DNA from: Acanthochromis polyacanthus
Lineage: Eukaryota; Chordata; Actinopteri; Pomacentridae
Direction: 5' to 3'
Assembly: GCF_021347895.1 (NCBI RefSeq)
Contig: NC_067132.1
Coordinates: forward strand, 27,311,757 to 27,375,756
Length of the DNA: 64,000 nt
Shown here: in pieces, positions 1-10,275 of the stretch
Numbering within the stretch: the first letter of the stretch is position 1
Layout: each line of letters opens with the position of its first letter
Notes under the pieces: generated by a model
Database searches by the model: none
Told to the model about the DNA's origin: nothing
Seen by the model: only the letters and a program-made list of their open reading frames with translations
Program-made: the position numbers and the translations under genes

Positions 1-592
1 TGCACATGCTCTCTTTTCTTGAACAGTACAGTCAACAGCTCCTCCTCCTCCTGTTTTTTTTCCCCTTCATCTGTCTGCCTTTTACTACTGTAGAGAGTGC
101 TTTAGTCAAACACGACAAATAAATATCTGCAGTGCGCCTCAAGTCACCGTTGCTTGCTGATAAAAACAGCCACCGTCATCCAAGAAATTAACTTCATAGT
201 GGGTGATTCCGCGGGACGTTAATGCCAACATCAAGTGCCAGTGCAGAGTAGCGACCTTTAGACAGCATGTCAAAAAGAAAGGGTAAGACATTCTTCTCTG
301 GCACTGTAACATGTCACATTGAGTCTCACACCACACTATCTCACACCATGTGTCATTGAGTTTCACACCAGAAACAATGCTGGCTAAGTGTGGGGTTTAA
401 ACAGTCTTGAAGGTGGCAACCTCTCGAAGCAATACCATTGATAGTTGATGGGAAAACGGACAGTTCACAGAGGAAATAGAAAAAGGTGTTTGTTGTATCA
501 AGGCCAGTCTGCATGTTTTGGTAATTTCCACTTTGAATAAATTCAAGTTTATCAAGCGATTTGATGGTTTTCTATTGTGGAGAATCTTATTG
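1..592. other. Non-coding, no feature recognised
   Basis: Unique-looking AT-moderate sequence. A short CTC-triplet run lies near 40-53. ORFs here are short and carry no recognisable domain. No splice-bounded exon was seen. Confidence 0.5.
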
Positions 593-680
593 GACGGTCA
601 TAGTGAAGAGGGAGCTGGTTCTCGATTTACCAGTCAAGCTACATCCCAGTCAACACCTACGGTATGGGTGGTGATCAAAA
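593..680 (+). pseudogene. Non-LTR retrotransposon fragment (end of reverse-transcriptase ORF)
   Basis: The stretch around 599-676 resembles the recalled fish LINE segment that encodes a VKREL...LSIYQS.Y.P(T/V)..YG motif downstream of the reverse transcriptase domain: the words gtgaagagggagctg, ctcgatttaccagtcaa and ctacatcccagtcaa appear in the expected order. It is about 90 bp long, with internal deletions compared with the recalled consensus, and no longer codes for anything. The clade was not assigned. The call rests on recalled similarity, not on a search. Confidence 0.4.
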
Positions 681-953
681 ATCTGAGGTTGTGGATGTCC
701 TGGTCTTGTTTAATTCCTATTTTATTATGAAATCACCTTTCCCAGAGTGTTGCCTGTGTTTTAAGTTCCTCCCGTTGTCTCTGCTTCCCTTCTCTTTCGA
801 TTGCCCCCATCATTTTTCACCTGTGTCTTGGTGTAGAAATACATTTGTTTCCCTGTTATTTTTTTCCTTTTTTGAGTTCTTCACCTGCATCTGCCGATTT
901 CTCACATATCTCGATAAGCGTTTGAACCTTCCTTTGGAGGTTTTCTGGCCACA
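681..953. other. Non-coding, no feature recognised
   Basis: Pyrimidine-rich in places (about 765-870). Two overlapping ORFs of about 100 and 84 codons on opposite strands show no domain and look like chance. Confidence 0.45.
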
Positions 954-1040
954 TCCAACTGTTAGCACATAACTAAAAGTGTGAGTTTCCATGGAAAACA
1001 TGAAACTGTCTGGGTGACCCCAAACTTTTGAACGGTAGTG
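954..1040. mobile_element. Terminal fragment of a Tc1-type MITE
   Basis: The segment ends with a terminal inverted repeat reading gtgaccccaaacttttgaa followed by cggtagtg and a TA dinucleotide (1041-1042). This is the end of a common fish non-autonomous Tc1/mariner-like element. About 87 bp remain and the opposite end is not found nearby. A longer copy with the same end and in the same orientation lies at 2815-3009. Confidence 0.65.
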
Positions 1041-1042
1041 TA

Positions 1043-2423
1043 TCTCATCTGGCCTAGGAACCAAGTTGGATCTGCAGCCACGACCTACCCTGAAATAAAT
1101 GGAGGAAATTGGACGGACAGAAAGAACTTTTTTGAAATATCATCATGTTATCATTTTCAGTCAACACAAAGAGAAATATGTTGATTTAAAAGCTGATTTC
1201 TGCAAAGAAACTGCATAGCAACTCCAGTTTTACCACGTTTTGTATTTTCTGTGTGAACAAGGTCTGCTACTGGTAGACTACTTCATCAGTGTCATGTGAA
1301 AGACCCTGAATGTAAGGTCTGAACATTTCTGCTGGTCCAGATTGCATCAATTTTCCCTGGGATTCTCTCCACATAAAAACATGCCATCAGAAGAATCTGA
1401 AAAATCATAAGAGCCATTCACTCAAGCATATGGTACTTTCATTTGATTCCTCACTTTTGAGTCCCACACAAGAAAGCAGCACGTGTAATCTAGCTGAGAT
1501 GCACTTCATTTGATGACGTTCAAACACCAAAAGACATGCTTTATACGTCAAGAATTGAATACTGCAGTGTTCCCTTTCTCTGGCATAGTCATGACAATAT
1601 CATACAAGCTTTCTGACGGGTCCAAAGTGCAGCTGCCAAAGTCCTTTTAAGATTTAAGATCAGACTGCTGGGCAAAAACATCTCTTTTCCACACATTGGT
1701 CAATTTTGATACTTCGGTATATTTTGCTTTCTTTCAGACTAGTGAAAAGAAAAACCTCCAAAAATCACCTCTTTATTTGACTACACTTTGTCTCTTTGCA
1801 TCTGCAGGTTTAAATTAGAATACATACATTTTCTAAAAATGAGTTTTCTCCTCACATTCAGAGCAAGAAATGTCCACTTCAGTTGCACTTACATTGACCA
1901 AATTTTCCACTTTTATTCCGATCAATATTTTGAAGGTTTGTACAGAGGAGCTTGTCCATACATCCTTCAGAGCTTGGTTTATGCAACATTTAACACCTAA
2001 AAACACGGCAAAAATGGACGTTTTCTGACTCCTTGACACTATTTTATGATTTATGGAGGGAGAGTTATCAAAATCCGTACTGTGTGAAACTAAATTGTCA
2101 ACAAAGTGAAACTAATGTTTTGATGCTGGATTTTTTCATTGTTTAGGTTTCTGCTCTGCAAATGAATGCAAATGAGGGCAACATCTATTTTGCATGAGAC
2201 AAGTTCTTGTTTGAGATTATTTGAAGTTCTTATTGTAACTACTAGTTCATGTAATTGGCTACTTTTCATTGGCAACGAAAACAAAACAGAGTTGATTTCA
2301 AACTACTTCTTCAGACTTGCAAGATCCTAAATTGACCGGCTTCTTTATACTTTTTTGATGGTAGCTGTTTAATCGATTAGCGATTAAGTTAGAAGGGTTT
2401 CAGGAGTAAAACCTTTATTCTTA
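1043..2423. other. Non-coding; possible decayed LINE near 1545-1680
   Basis: Mostly unrecognised sequence. At about 1545-1660 the plus strand reads, with breaks, R-I-E-Y-C-S ... V-Q-S-A-A-A-K-V-L, which resembles the RLDYCN...VQNAAARL motif near the reverse-transcriptase end of L2-type LINEs. That resemblance is weak and covers about 120 bp. Nothing else was seen. Confidence 0.35.
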
Positions 2424-2570
2424 GAATAGAATAGAATAGCCTTTATTGTCATTGTACTGGGTACAACAAGATTAGGATACCAGTTCCCACAGCAATAAAC
2501 AGTAACAATTTAAAAAGAGCAATAAGTATATGTACATTAATGTGCATAAATGCAATAGCAGCATGAGTCT
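2424..2570. repeat. Dispersed repeat tail (GAATA-rich, cctttattgtcattgta type)
   Basis: A run of agaatagaatagaatag is followed by cctttattgtcattgtac and a short A-rich stretch. This pattern is common at the 3-prime ends of fish LINE/SINE copies. The copy is partial, with no coding content, and its family was not assigned. Confidence 0.5.
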
Positions 2571-2814
2571 TTCAGGTGCCGAAGGAATTCTTCAGGAGTT
2601 ATTTGAAAAAAAAAAACATGCCTCGGGAGGACATTTTCAAAGCTAGGTTAGCTTTTTCGACTATGCTTCAGTGCCACCTAATTGTATTGGCCTGGTAATC
2701 ATTCAGAGTATTCTACTTTGACAACTATTTAGTGCAATTCTCCTACTGTTGCCAGATGAACTTTATTGATTTGTTAAATTTCCAAAACTCAGTCCTGTTG
2801 TCATATTAGCATTC
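2571..2814. other. Non-coding, no feature recognised
   Basis: Short spacer between two repeats. It includes an A10 tract near 2608. The left end of the adjacent MITE was not found here. Confidence 0.4.
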
Positions 2815-3009
2815 TAACGTCTATGGGGGTACAGAGGAACATTTCCAGCAACCATCACTCCTGTGTTCTAATGCTACATTGTGTTAGCTAATGCTGTTGA
2901 AAGGCTAACTGATGATTACAAAATCCTTGTGCAATTATGTTAGCACATGAATAAAAGCATGAATTTTCATGAAATTGTTGAGATGACCCCAAACTTTTGA
3001 ACAGTAGTG
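2815..3009. mobile_element. Tc1-type MITE, one end preserved
   Basis: The right terminus reads gatgaccccaaacttttgaa then cagtagtg, followed by the target dinucleotide TA (3010-3011), as in the fragment at 954-1040. The interior words (acagaggaacatttccagca, gtgttctaatgctacattg, tgttagcacatgaataaaag) match the recalled interior of the same family. The outer left inverted repeat is absent, so the copy is truncated at about 2815. It sits about 50 bp beyond the donor side of the candidate exon at 3061-3159, that is, inside the putative downstream intron. Confidence 0.65.
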
Positions 3010-3060
3010 TAATTTTGAAAGTTTAGCTGTTGCTAACCAGCTAGCCACATGTTTCCCTAC

Positions 3061-3159
3061 CAGGGTATTTTCGTGGCGGTCCTCGATATCATTCAGCTGT
3101 CTCTCCAATGAATCTCTTGTCCCGCAGATGGACTCCAACTCCAACATCTTTGACTGCAT
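3061..3159 (-). CDS. Candidate internal exon, intermediate-filament rod (coil 2)-like
   Basis: On the minus strand a 99-bp open segment is bounded by an acceptor (pyrimidine-rich ttcttattgttgcag) directly before 3159 and a donor (gtaggg) directly after 3061. Both ends are phase 0. The 33 residues run [33 protein letters not shown]. The pattern LESxxGTxxSLERQxxxxExRH matches coil 2B of GFAP/vimentin-type intermediate filaments and more loosely type I keratins (about 14 of 27 positions against GFAP as recalled). The resemblance stops at the splice boundaries, which favours a real exon over a chance ORF. In classical type III genes an intron falls inside this motif (after the GT), so the exon layout differs. 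No neighbouring exon was recognised within 3 kb on either side. It could be an orphan or decayed exon, or one exon of a gene with very long introns; the precise family is uncertain. Confidence 0.55.
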
Positions 3160-3162
3160 CTG

Positions 3163-4061
3163 CAACAATAAGAACTTAACAGACAAAAATGACCATTAAT
3201 TTGGGTCCTTGATACATTCAGCAATGATGAATAACCTACCATGAACCAGATAGTTTCACTGTTGTTTCCTAAACTTTGGCAGTAAAGACAGTTAAAAAAA
3301 ATAAAAAAGTACAATAGATGCAATCTGGGATTTTATAAAATCATCTTTTATTAATGCTCTGTTCAGTGAGTGGGCGCTTCCACACAGCTTTACTAAGTAT
3401 TCATAGTTGCTGGTACATAACATTTGCTAGATACAGTAAGAAAACCTCCAGGTAGTTGGTTGTTGTTTCATTTACATTTCGTGAGCAGCGGTAGCATGAA
3501 AGCCGAGGAGAGCTAAGCAGATACCGGCAAAGTCGGACTACCACGGAGAAGAAAATCCAAATTTAACTGCTACAAAAAATCCAAAGAGAGAGTATCACAG
3601 TACCGGCAGCACTGTGTGACTGACAGGTGATCCGTGCAAAGTGCAGTGCAGAAACATCACAGCAATGAGCACTCAGCAGCTAAGATAAAAATAACAGAAG
3701 CTTGGAGACTGCCACTCTTTCTTCTCACCTACTATAAGTCGGAAATAATAAGAGAAAATCATCCGGCAGCAAGAGTAAATAAGTGACTGGGAAGCATTTT
3801 TAACAATTCTAATCCCGGTCTAAATTGTCCCTTGTTGCTTTTTTGTCTTCACGGCTGATCACTCACTAATAGAGGTTTTCCAAGCAACTGTAGCATGAAG
3901 AATAAACAATGGGTTCCTGTTAATTCTGCTCCGTGATGTTATGTGATCTTCAACAAAAGGCAATTTGGGTGGAAAAGCACCTATTTGGATCGCTCTGCAT
4001 CCTAAACAGCTTAAACTGCTCAGTCCTGCAGACGGATAGAAAATAGATGGGTATAATGATA
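3163..4061. other. Non-coding (putative upstream intron), no feature recognised
   Basis: If the exon at 3061-3159 is real, this is upstream intronic sequence on the minus strand. No further coiled-coil exon or transposon was recognised. The word tagcatgaa recurs near 3493 and 3893, with no clear repeat around it. Confidence 0.4.
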
Positions 4062-4324
4062 CAGCGCCTATATAAAGTATTAACTCTCCTTGGAAGTTTT
4101 CTACTTTTATTGCTTTTCAACACTGAATCACGGTCAATTTAATTTAGCTTCTGTTGACGAGAATGTACAGAACAAAGATTATTTTATGTCGAAGTGAAAA
4201 TGTAACAAAATGTAAAATAAGTGACTCCATAACTGATTGCTGCTGAATGCATCTCAAGTGATTGTAGTACGAAGAAACCTGTATTTGGAAGGTTCTGTCA
4301 TTTGTGGAACAGTATTCCTACATC

Positions 4325-6215
4325 ATGAAGACACAAAAGAAAACTCCAAGCAACTCTGTGAAAAGGTTATTAAAAAGCATAAGTCAAGTAATGGATACAA
4401 GAAAATTTCCATGTCACTGACTATTCCTTGGAGTCCAGTTAAATCCTCCATTAAGAAATGGAAGGAATGTGGTACACGTGTAAATCTGTCTAGAGCAAGT
4501 CGTCCTCAAAAATTGGAACTGCACAAGAAAGAGACAAGTGAGGGAGGCCTTTAAGACATCTGTGAATCTTCTGAATGATTTACAAGCCTCAGCAGCAGAG
4601 ATGGGAGAAACTGTGCGACAACAACTGTTGGCTGTTCTTTACCAGTTGAAGCCTAATGTGAGACAAAGAGGGCGACAATTTCGAAAAAAGCTTAAATTAG
4701 ATCTTGACTAGACTTCACCCAAAGACATGAGGGATATTTCAATGTCAACTGGAAAAAAGTACTTTTGTTTGATGACATCAAAATTAAGCTTTTTGGCCAA
4801 CAGACTGCACACTACAATCACACAATCCTCACTGTGAAGCATGGTGGCGGCAGCATCACGATGTGAAGCATGGTGGCGGCAGCATCATGATGTGAAGCAT
4901 GGTGGTGGCAGCATCATGATGTGAAACATGGTGGCAGCATCATGATGTGAAACATGGTGGCAGCATCATGATGTGAAACATGGTGGTGGCAGCATCACGA
5001 TGTGAAACATGGTGGTGGCAGCATCATGATGTGAAGCATGGTGGTGGCAGCATCACGATGTGAAGCATGGTGGAGGCAGCATCACGATGTGAAGCATGGT
5101 GGTGGCAGCATCACGATGTGAAGCATGGTGGCGGCAGCATCACGATGTGAAACATGGTGGTGGCAGCATCACGATGTGAAGCATGGTGGTGGCAGCATCA
5201 CGATGTGAAGCATGGTGGAGGCAGCATCATGATGTGAAGCATGGTGGTGGCAGCATCACGATGTGAAGCATGGTGGCGGCAGCATCACGATGTGAAACAT
5301 GGTGGTGGCAGCATCACGATGTGAAGCATGGTGGCGGCAGCATCACGATGTGAAGCATGGTGGTGGCAGCATCACGATGTGAAGCATGGTGGTGGCAGCA
5401 TCACGATGTGAAGCATGGTGGAGGCAGCATCACGATGTGAAGCATGGTGGTGGCAGCATCATGATGTGAAACATGGTGGCAGCATCATGATGTGAAACAT
5501 GGTGGTGGCAGCATCACGATGTGAAGCATGGTGGTGGCAGCATCACGATGTGAAGCATGGTGGTGGCAGCATCATGATGTGAAACATGGTGGCAGCATCA
5601 TGATGTGAAACATGGTGGTGGCAGCATCACGATGTGAAACATGGTGGTGGCAGCATCACGATGTGAAGCATGGTGGTGGCAGCATCACGATGTGAAGCAT
5701 GGTGGTGGCAGCATCACGATGTGAAACATGGTGGTGGCAGCATCACGATGTGAAGCATGGTGGAGGCAGCATCATGACATGGAGGGCTTGTAAAAGTAGA
5801 GGGTAAAAATGAATGCATCCAAGTATAGTGACTTTCTGAAGGACAACCTGATGCAGTCTGTAGTAGAACTGTGACTTGGGAGCAAATTTGTTTTCCAGCG
5901 AGACAACGAGCCGAAGCAAACATCCAAAGCCGCACAAAAAGCAACAATGTGAATGTTCAGGAGTGACTGAGTCTGAGCCCAGACCTCAGTCAAATTGAGA
6001 ATTTTGTGGCTGAACTGGAAAAGGGCTGTTCGCTCATGATTTCCGTCTAACCTGATCGAGCTTGAGCAGTTTTGCAAAGAGAAATGGGGTAAAATTTCAG
6101 TGTCCAAATGTTCAGGCTGATGGAGACTTATTAAGGCAGGCTGAATGCTATAATGGTGGCCAAAGGTGCATCTACTACTGACTTGAAAGAGGTGAATACT
6201 GCTGCAATCACCTAA
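4325..6215 (+). pseudogene. Tc1-like transposase pseudogene
   Basis: Residues of the N-terminal paired-like helix-turn-helix are readable in the frame of 4354-4520: LCEKVIKKHKSSNGYKKIS followed by PWSPVKSSIKKWKECGT and NLSRASRPQKL, as expected of Tc1 transposases. The likely start codon (4325, MK-type) is out of frame with this block, which implies a small indel near 4335. The catalytic part is broken by stops and deletions. KHGGGSI from the conserved VKHGGGSIM motif opens the minisatellite at 4833, and after the array come remnants around the second catalytic Asp (a gacaacgagccgaag word near 5903) and the region before the DDE glutamate (agacctcagtcaaattgaga, 5981-6000). It cannot encode an active enzyme. 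Confidence 0.75.
4833..5777 (+). repeat. Minisatellite, 33 units of 29 bp (four of 26 bp), inside a Tc1 transposase
   Basis: The unit is tgtgaagcatggtggtggca plus gcatcacga (29 bp). I counted 33 units, 29 full ones and four 26-bp variants (units 4, 5, 23 and 27) lacking one GGT-type triplet. Units vary at three main sites: gaagc/gaaac, ggtggNgg with N = t, c or a, and catcacg/catcatg. Because 29 is not a multiple of three, the array is not an in-frame protein repeat. Two higher-order block duplications are visible (units 9-12 with 14-17, units 22-24 with 26-28). The unit corresponds to the DNA of the VKHGGGSIM motif of the host transposase. Confidence 0.95.
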
Positions 6216-6310
6216 TTTATATGACTTCACTTTGACAAAAAAGAGCTGCTTTTGTAGTGACCATGGATGTTTCAAAACAATTAACGAGGAAAATTATGGA
6301 TACAAATAGG

Positions 6311-8028
6311 TAAACAAATACATTGATATGAATTAACTACGAAGAAATGAGCATATTTCTAGTTTTCTGTCACTGATTCTCCATATGTGAATTATTAAAT
6401 CCAAGTCAAACTGTGGTCTTTCTCAACAACACACTTCATGTTTGTGCAGCCATGCGGATCTAATGAAACAATGTTATCTAAAAGGGTGTGTCTCTCTGAG
6501 GTGCACACTTTCCTGGCAGCGAGCCACGGGTCTTTTCCCTTAACATTGTTTGAGTATTACATTCGAACAATTCTGATTTTTGCCCAGACTCCACAGAGAC
6601 CCGGTGGCTGGCAAACTTGGATTGCCTTCTATTTTTGGAGCCCGCCAAAATGACCTCTAATTTCACTGTTTTATCAAAGTACAAGAATATACTGTAGACG
6701 GGAAGAGATGAGGGAGCAGGCAGAAGGGGAGAAAATGGAGAAAAGAAAAGACACAGCTGGATTACAGTACTGTTTGAAAAAAATATGCGAAAAACTAATG
6801 CCACCACCGTTAGTAATGCAGCACCAGTGGCTTCCGCAACAGATGTCAAATAGCATTCCCGTGGCTGTGTGCAGACGCAGTTAAAACAAGCTTGTCAATT
6901 ATAGCTGGGATGATGAAAGTCTTTTTGGAATCCACAGAACTGAGTGGTGGACCACAGAGAGACGTCTGTGGAAAACTTCTCCACATGGAGGCCATGTGCC
7001 GCCTAAATCACAGCGAACAGTTTGATTAAAAAAAAAAAAAAAGAATCATTGTTTTGTAATTAAGCTATGGATTGTTTAGCAGGAGCACAATGAGGGAAAC
7101 AAATAGAGAAAGGGGTTTTCAATGCACAATAGGTCGCGGAGAATCGAGATAATGCTCCGCAGCTGAATGTCAAATGAGTTATTATCAGCCAATATGGAGG
7201 CAGTCCTTCTCCTGCAGCTGCAGCAGACAAGCACAAGGCCCCTTGTCATTGTCCAGGAGTCAGGTGCAAGGGAAAGAAAAATAGTGAAATTAAGCATAAA
7301 TCAAATTCCGGGCCTGGAGAGCTCAGCTGCTCCGCGGGAAGTTTTTGAAATATTTCTTTCATTGTTCCCATTATTCAGCGCTCCTCCTTGAATCCATCCA
7401 CGGCAGGAATTCACAAACCCGCCGCTGTCTTTCATTTTTTCTGAGGAGGGGCTGCAAAGAGGAGGAAAACCAATACCAAAAACTAACTGTGCTATCATTT
7501 TCCTGCCACGTGTTTACTGGAACACTCATGCAGATGCGGTGACCAAACACCCCCGCCCCCTAAAAAAAATCACACACTCCAAAACTCCACGTGCCTGCTG
7601 CTTCTTATCTGTCTGCGGAACTTGTTAGCTGTTGTTAATTATATGCTGTGGGTAGCTGAGTGATGTTTATGTAATTATCCGCCTTTGTATTCAGAAATCA
7701 AATTTGAAAAGGGGTTCGGAGAAGGACCTATTTAAACAGTCACATTTGTTTTCAAAATAGCAGCAGGTCCAGTGGGTCTGCTGCTGGCTGCCGTTGCTTT
7801 ATGGGACTTTTTTGGGTTTTTTTTGGCTGTGCATATCATCTTAGGGAATATTGTCTATGGGTTTTTAAATGGGGGGCTCAGCTGTTTTTGAAAGTTATAA
7901 AGGAATTATAATTAAGCAGCAGGGTGGCCTGGGAATTCATTGTCAGCAACTGCATCAGGGTGTTCTTTTTTTTCTTTTTTTTTACATTTTTTTAAAAGGA
8001 AAAAGCTGCAAGTGTGTGGATTTACACT
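6311..8028. other. Non-coding; candidate conserved non-coding block
   Basis: No gene is supported. An A15 tract lies at 7028-7042. The part from about 6430 to 7750 is GC-balanced and low in repeats, and overlapping short ORFs occur on both strands without domains. It could be conserved regulatory sequence, but conservation cannot be judged from one genome. Confidence 0.35.
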
Positions 8029-8050
8029 ACACACACACACACACACACAC
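8029..8050. repeat. (AC)11 microsatellite
   Basis: A perfect AC dinucleotide run. It lies directly outside the surviving inner part of the left inverted repeat of the next transposon, where that element's outer 130 bp are missing. Confidence 0.95.
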
Positions 8051-8060
8051 AGAAAGAGCA

Positions 8061-9475
8061 GTGTGAAATAAGTCAAAACATGTTTTATATTCTAGATTCT
8101 TCAAAACCCTTTGTATTGATGACAGCTTTGCACACTCTTGGCATTTTCTCCATGAGCTTCATGAGGTAGTGCTGTCAAGGTTATTTTGTAGAATCTCTCG
8201 CCTTCTTAATGGGGTTGGTACCATCAGTTGTGTTGTGCAGAAATCAGGTTGGTTCACTATTGACAGCCCTATTTGACAACTGATAGAATCCATATTATGG
8301 CAACAACTAATCAGGTAAGTAAAGAGAAACCACAGTCCATCATTACTTTAAGAAGTGAAGGTCAGTCAGTCTGGAAAATTGCAAAAAACTTCAATGTATC
8401 CCCAAGTACAATCGCAAAACCATCAAGTGCTACGACCAAACTGGCTCACATGAGGAGCGCCCCAGGAAAGGAAGACCAAAAGTCACCTCTGCTGCTGAGG
8501 ATAAGTTCATCCGAGTCACCAGCCTCAGAAATGGAAAGTTAACAGCAGCTCAGATTAGAGCCCAGATAAATGCCACACAGAGTTCTAGTAGCAGACACAT
8601 CTCTACATCAACTGTTAGAGGAGACCGAACCAATCAGGCTTTTATGGTAAAATAGCTGCTACTAAGGAAAAGCAACAAGCAGAAGAGATTTGTTTGGGCC
8701 GAGAAACACAAAGAATGGACATTAGACCAGTGGAAATCTTTGCTTCAGTCTGATAAGTCCAAATTTCAGATCTTTGGTTCCGCCTGTCGTGTCTTTGTGC
8801 AAACGAATGGTCTCTATATGCATGGTTCCCACTGTGAAGCGTGGAGGAGGAGGTGTGATGGTGTGGAGGTGCTTTGCCGGTGACATTTTCAGAGATTTAT
8901 TCCAAACTGAAGGAACACTGAACCAGCATGGCTACCACAGCATGCTGCAGCAACATCCATCCAGTTTGCGTTTAGTTGGACTATAACTTATTTTTCAATA
9001 GAACAATGACCCCAAACACACCTACAGGCTGTGTAAGGACTGTCTGACCAAGAAGGAGAGTGATGGAGTGCTGCTTAGATCTGATGACCTGGCCTCCACA
9101 GTCACCTGACCTAAACCCAATAGAGATGGTTTGGGATGAAATGGACCACAGAGTGAAGGTAAAAGAACCAACAAGTGCTCAGCATCTCTGGGAACTCCTT
9201 CAAGACTGTTGGAAAACCACTTCAGGTGACGACCTCATGAAGCTCATGGAGAGAATGCCAAGAGTGTGCAAAGAAGTAATCAAAGCAAAGGGCGGCTATA
9301 TTGAAGAATCTAAAATATAAAACATGTTTTGACGTATTTCACCTTTTTTTTTGTTTACTACATAATTCCATGTGTTCATTCATAGTTTTGATGCCTTTAG
9401 TGAGAATCTACAGTCATGAAAATAAAGGAAAAACCATGAAATGAGAAGGTGTGTCCAAACTTTTGACTGGTGGTG
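8061..9475 (+). mobile_element. Tc1-like transposon with long inverted repeats, left end lost
   Basis: The right end reads aaggtgtgtccaaacttttg then actggtggtg before a TA (9476-9477), the terminus of a known fish Tc1 type. Inverted repeats are long: about 8061-8170 on the left is the reverse complement of about 9232-9342 on the right, so the right repeat includes the last codons of the transposase. The outer 133 bp of the right repeat (9343-9475) have no partner on the left; an (AC)11 run lies there instead. The element carries a decayed transposase, so it is immobile by itself. Confidence 0.8.
8290..9320 (+). pseudogene. Tc1-like transposase pseudogene
   Basis: The start gives MATTNQVSKEKPQSIITLRS followed by GQSVWKIAKNFNVSPSTI, a Tc1 helix-turn-helix. 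At least two frameshifts and several stops follow. The first catalytic Asp is readable as QSDKSKFQIFG (near 8748-8780; the usual SDES Glu has become Lys). VKRGGGGVMVW is intact near 8838-8870. NNDPKHTYRL around 9002-9030 preserves the second catalytic region behind a TAG. TWPPQSPDLNPIEMVWDEM (9087-9143) carries the DDE glutamate. The C-terminus LMERMPRVCKEVIKAKGGY closes normally at 9320. The gene is disabled, but its domain order is complete. Confidence 0.85.
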
Positions 9476-9477
9476 TA

Positions 9478-10231
9478 TGTGCTGGAAGCAGCCCATGTTG
9501 CTGTGTCATTTTTAGCCTTTTCGAAAAGAATTGCTGCCCATGATGGAAAAGGTTCAAAACACAAAATCCCACCTAGCGGGTCATCTGCCCCGTTATCTAA
9601 TATGATCTAATCTCCCGGTTTTCCTCCTCTGGCAGAGGACACATGGGCAGACAGCTAAACATGTCAGGGATATTGGATGTGTTATGGCGGTGTTTGCTAG
9701 AGGTGTCTTCCTCAACTTTGCCTCGGACTCTGATGAGCTGAGGGACCGCTATTCCCCAGGTGATTCTGCCTGAGATTAACTCTGCTGATTCCGACCGTGT
9801 CATTTCCTTGCGTGTGTGTTTAGCACCAGAACCAGTAATCTCACAAGAATTGGCAAGGTATTTCTTTTTTTTTCCTGTTTTGTTGGGGATATTGTTTTGT
9901 GCTGTATTCCACGAAAAGGAAAAAAAAATTGCAGTTCTACATTGTTTTTTCTGCCCGGATGCAATCTCCAGACTCGCTTCCTCAGAGTTTTTTTTTTTTT
10001 TTTTGCAAAGTAGCAATGACAAGTTTGAGGAGAGATAAGAGGTTTCACCAGCAATTGTGCTAAAACAAGGACGCAGCAGTGGAATATTCCATCTGAAGAA
10101 CAGAGATTGAAGCGCTGCCTTGAATCTCTCGTCTCAATTATCTGTTGAATAGCAATGGCACTTTCATGTTTTTGTCGAGGGAAGACTGCAAGTCGTGAAG
10201 AGTATTAGCAGTTATAGATACTCACGGGCAA
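9478..10231. other. Non-coding, homopolymer tracts
   Basis: Contains T-rich and A-rich tracts (about 9866-9874, 9919-9928, 9990-10004). A 141-codon minus-strand ORF and its partners are low-complexity K/F runs produced by these tracts. No gene is supported. Confidence 0.45.
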
Positions 10232-10275
10232 GATAAGACAAGTTTATTTGTATTGTGCTTTTCAACAAGGCAATT
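10232..10275. repeat. Dispersed repeat fragment (caagtttatttgtattgtgc type)
   Basis: The words acaagtttatttgtattgtg and tttcaacaaggcaattcaaa are typical of a very common fish LINE/SINE 3-prime tail. Only about 45 bp remain. Confidence 0.5.

Larger units (their letters stand above)
4062..6310 (+). mobile_element. Tc1-like transposon, decayed, enlarged by an internal minisatellite
   Basis: The left end follows a TA (4060-4061) and begins cagcgcctatataaagtatt, close to the recalled terminal repeat of a common fish Tc1 family (cagtgcctata.aaagtatt). The interior then follows that family: leader, helix-turn-helix coding region, catalytic-domain remnants and a 3-prime flank with gaggtgaatactgctgcaat and cttcactttgaca. 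The right inverted repeat is degraded and its edge (about 6310) is an estimate. A normal member is about 1.6 kb. This one is about 2.25 kb because 945 bp of tandem repeat (4833-5777) have replaced part of the transposase region. Confidence 0.75.

Noticed and set aside
4833..5777. CRISPR-like array of 29-bp repeats
   Set aside because: Units are directly adjacent with no spacers, lie inside a eukaryotic transposon, and match its coding sequence. It is a minisatellite.
5714..6275. Minus-strand ORFs of 64-167 codons
   Set aside because: They run antisense through the minisatellite edge and the decayed Tc1 transposase and have no domain; they are shadows.
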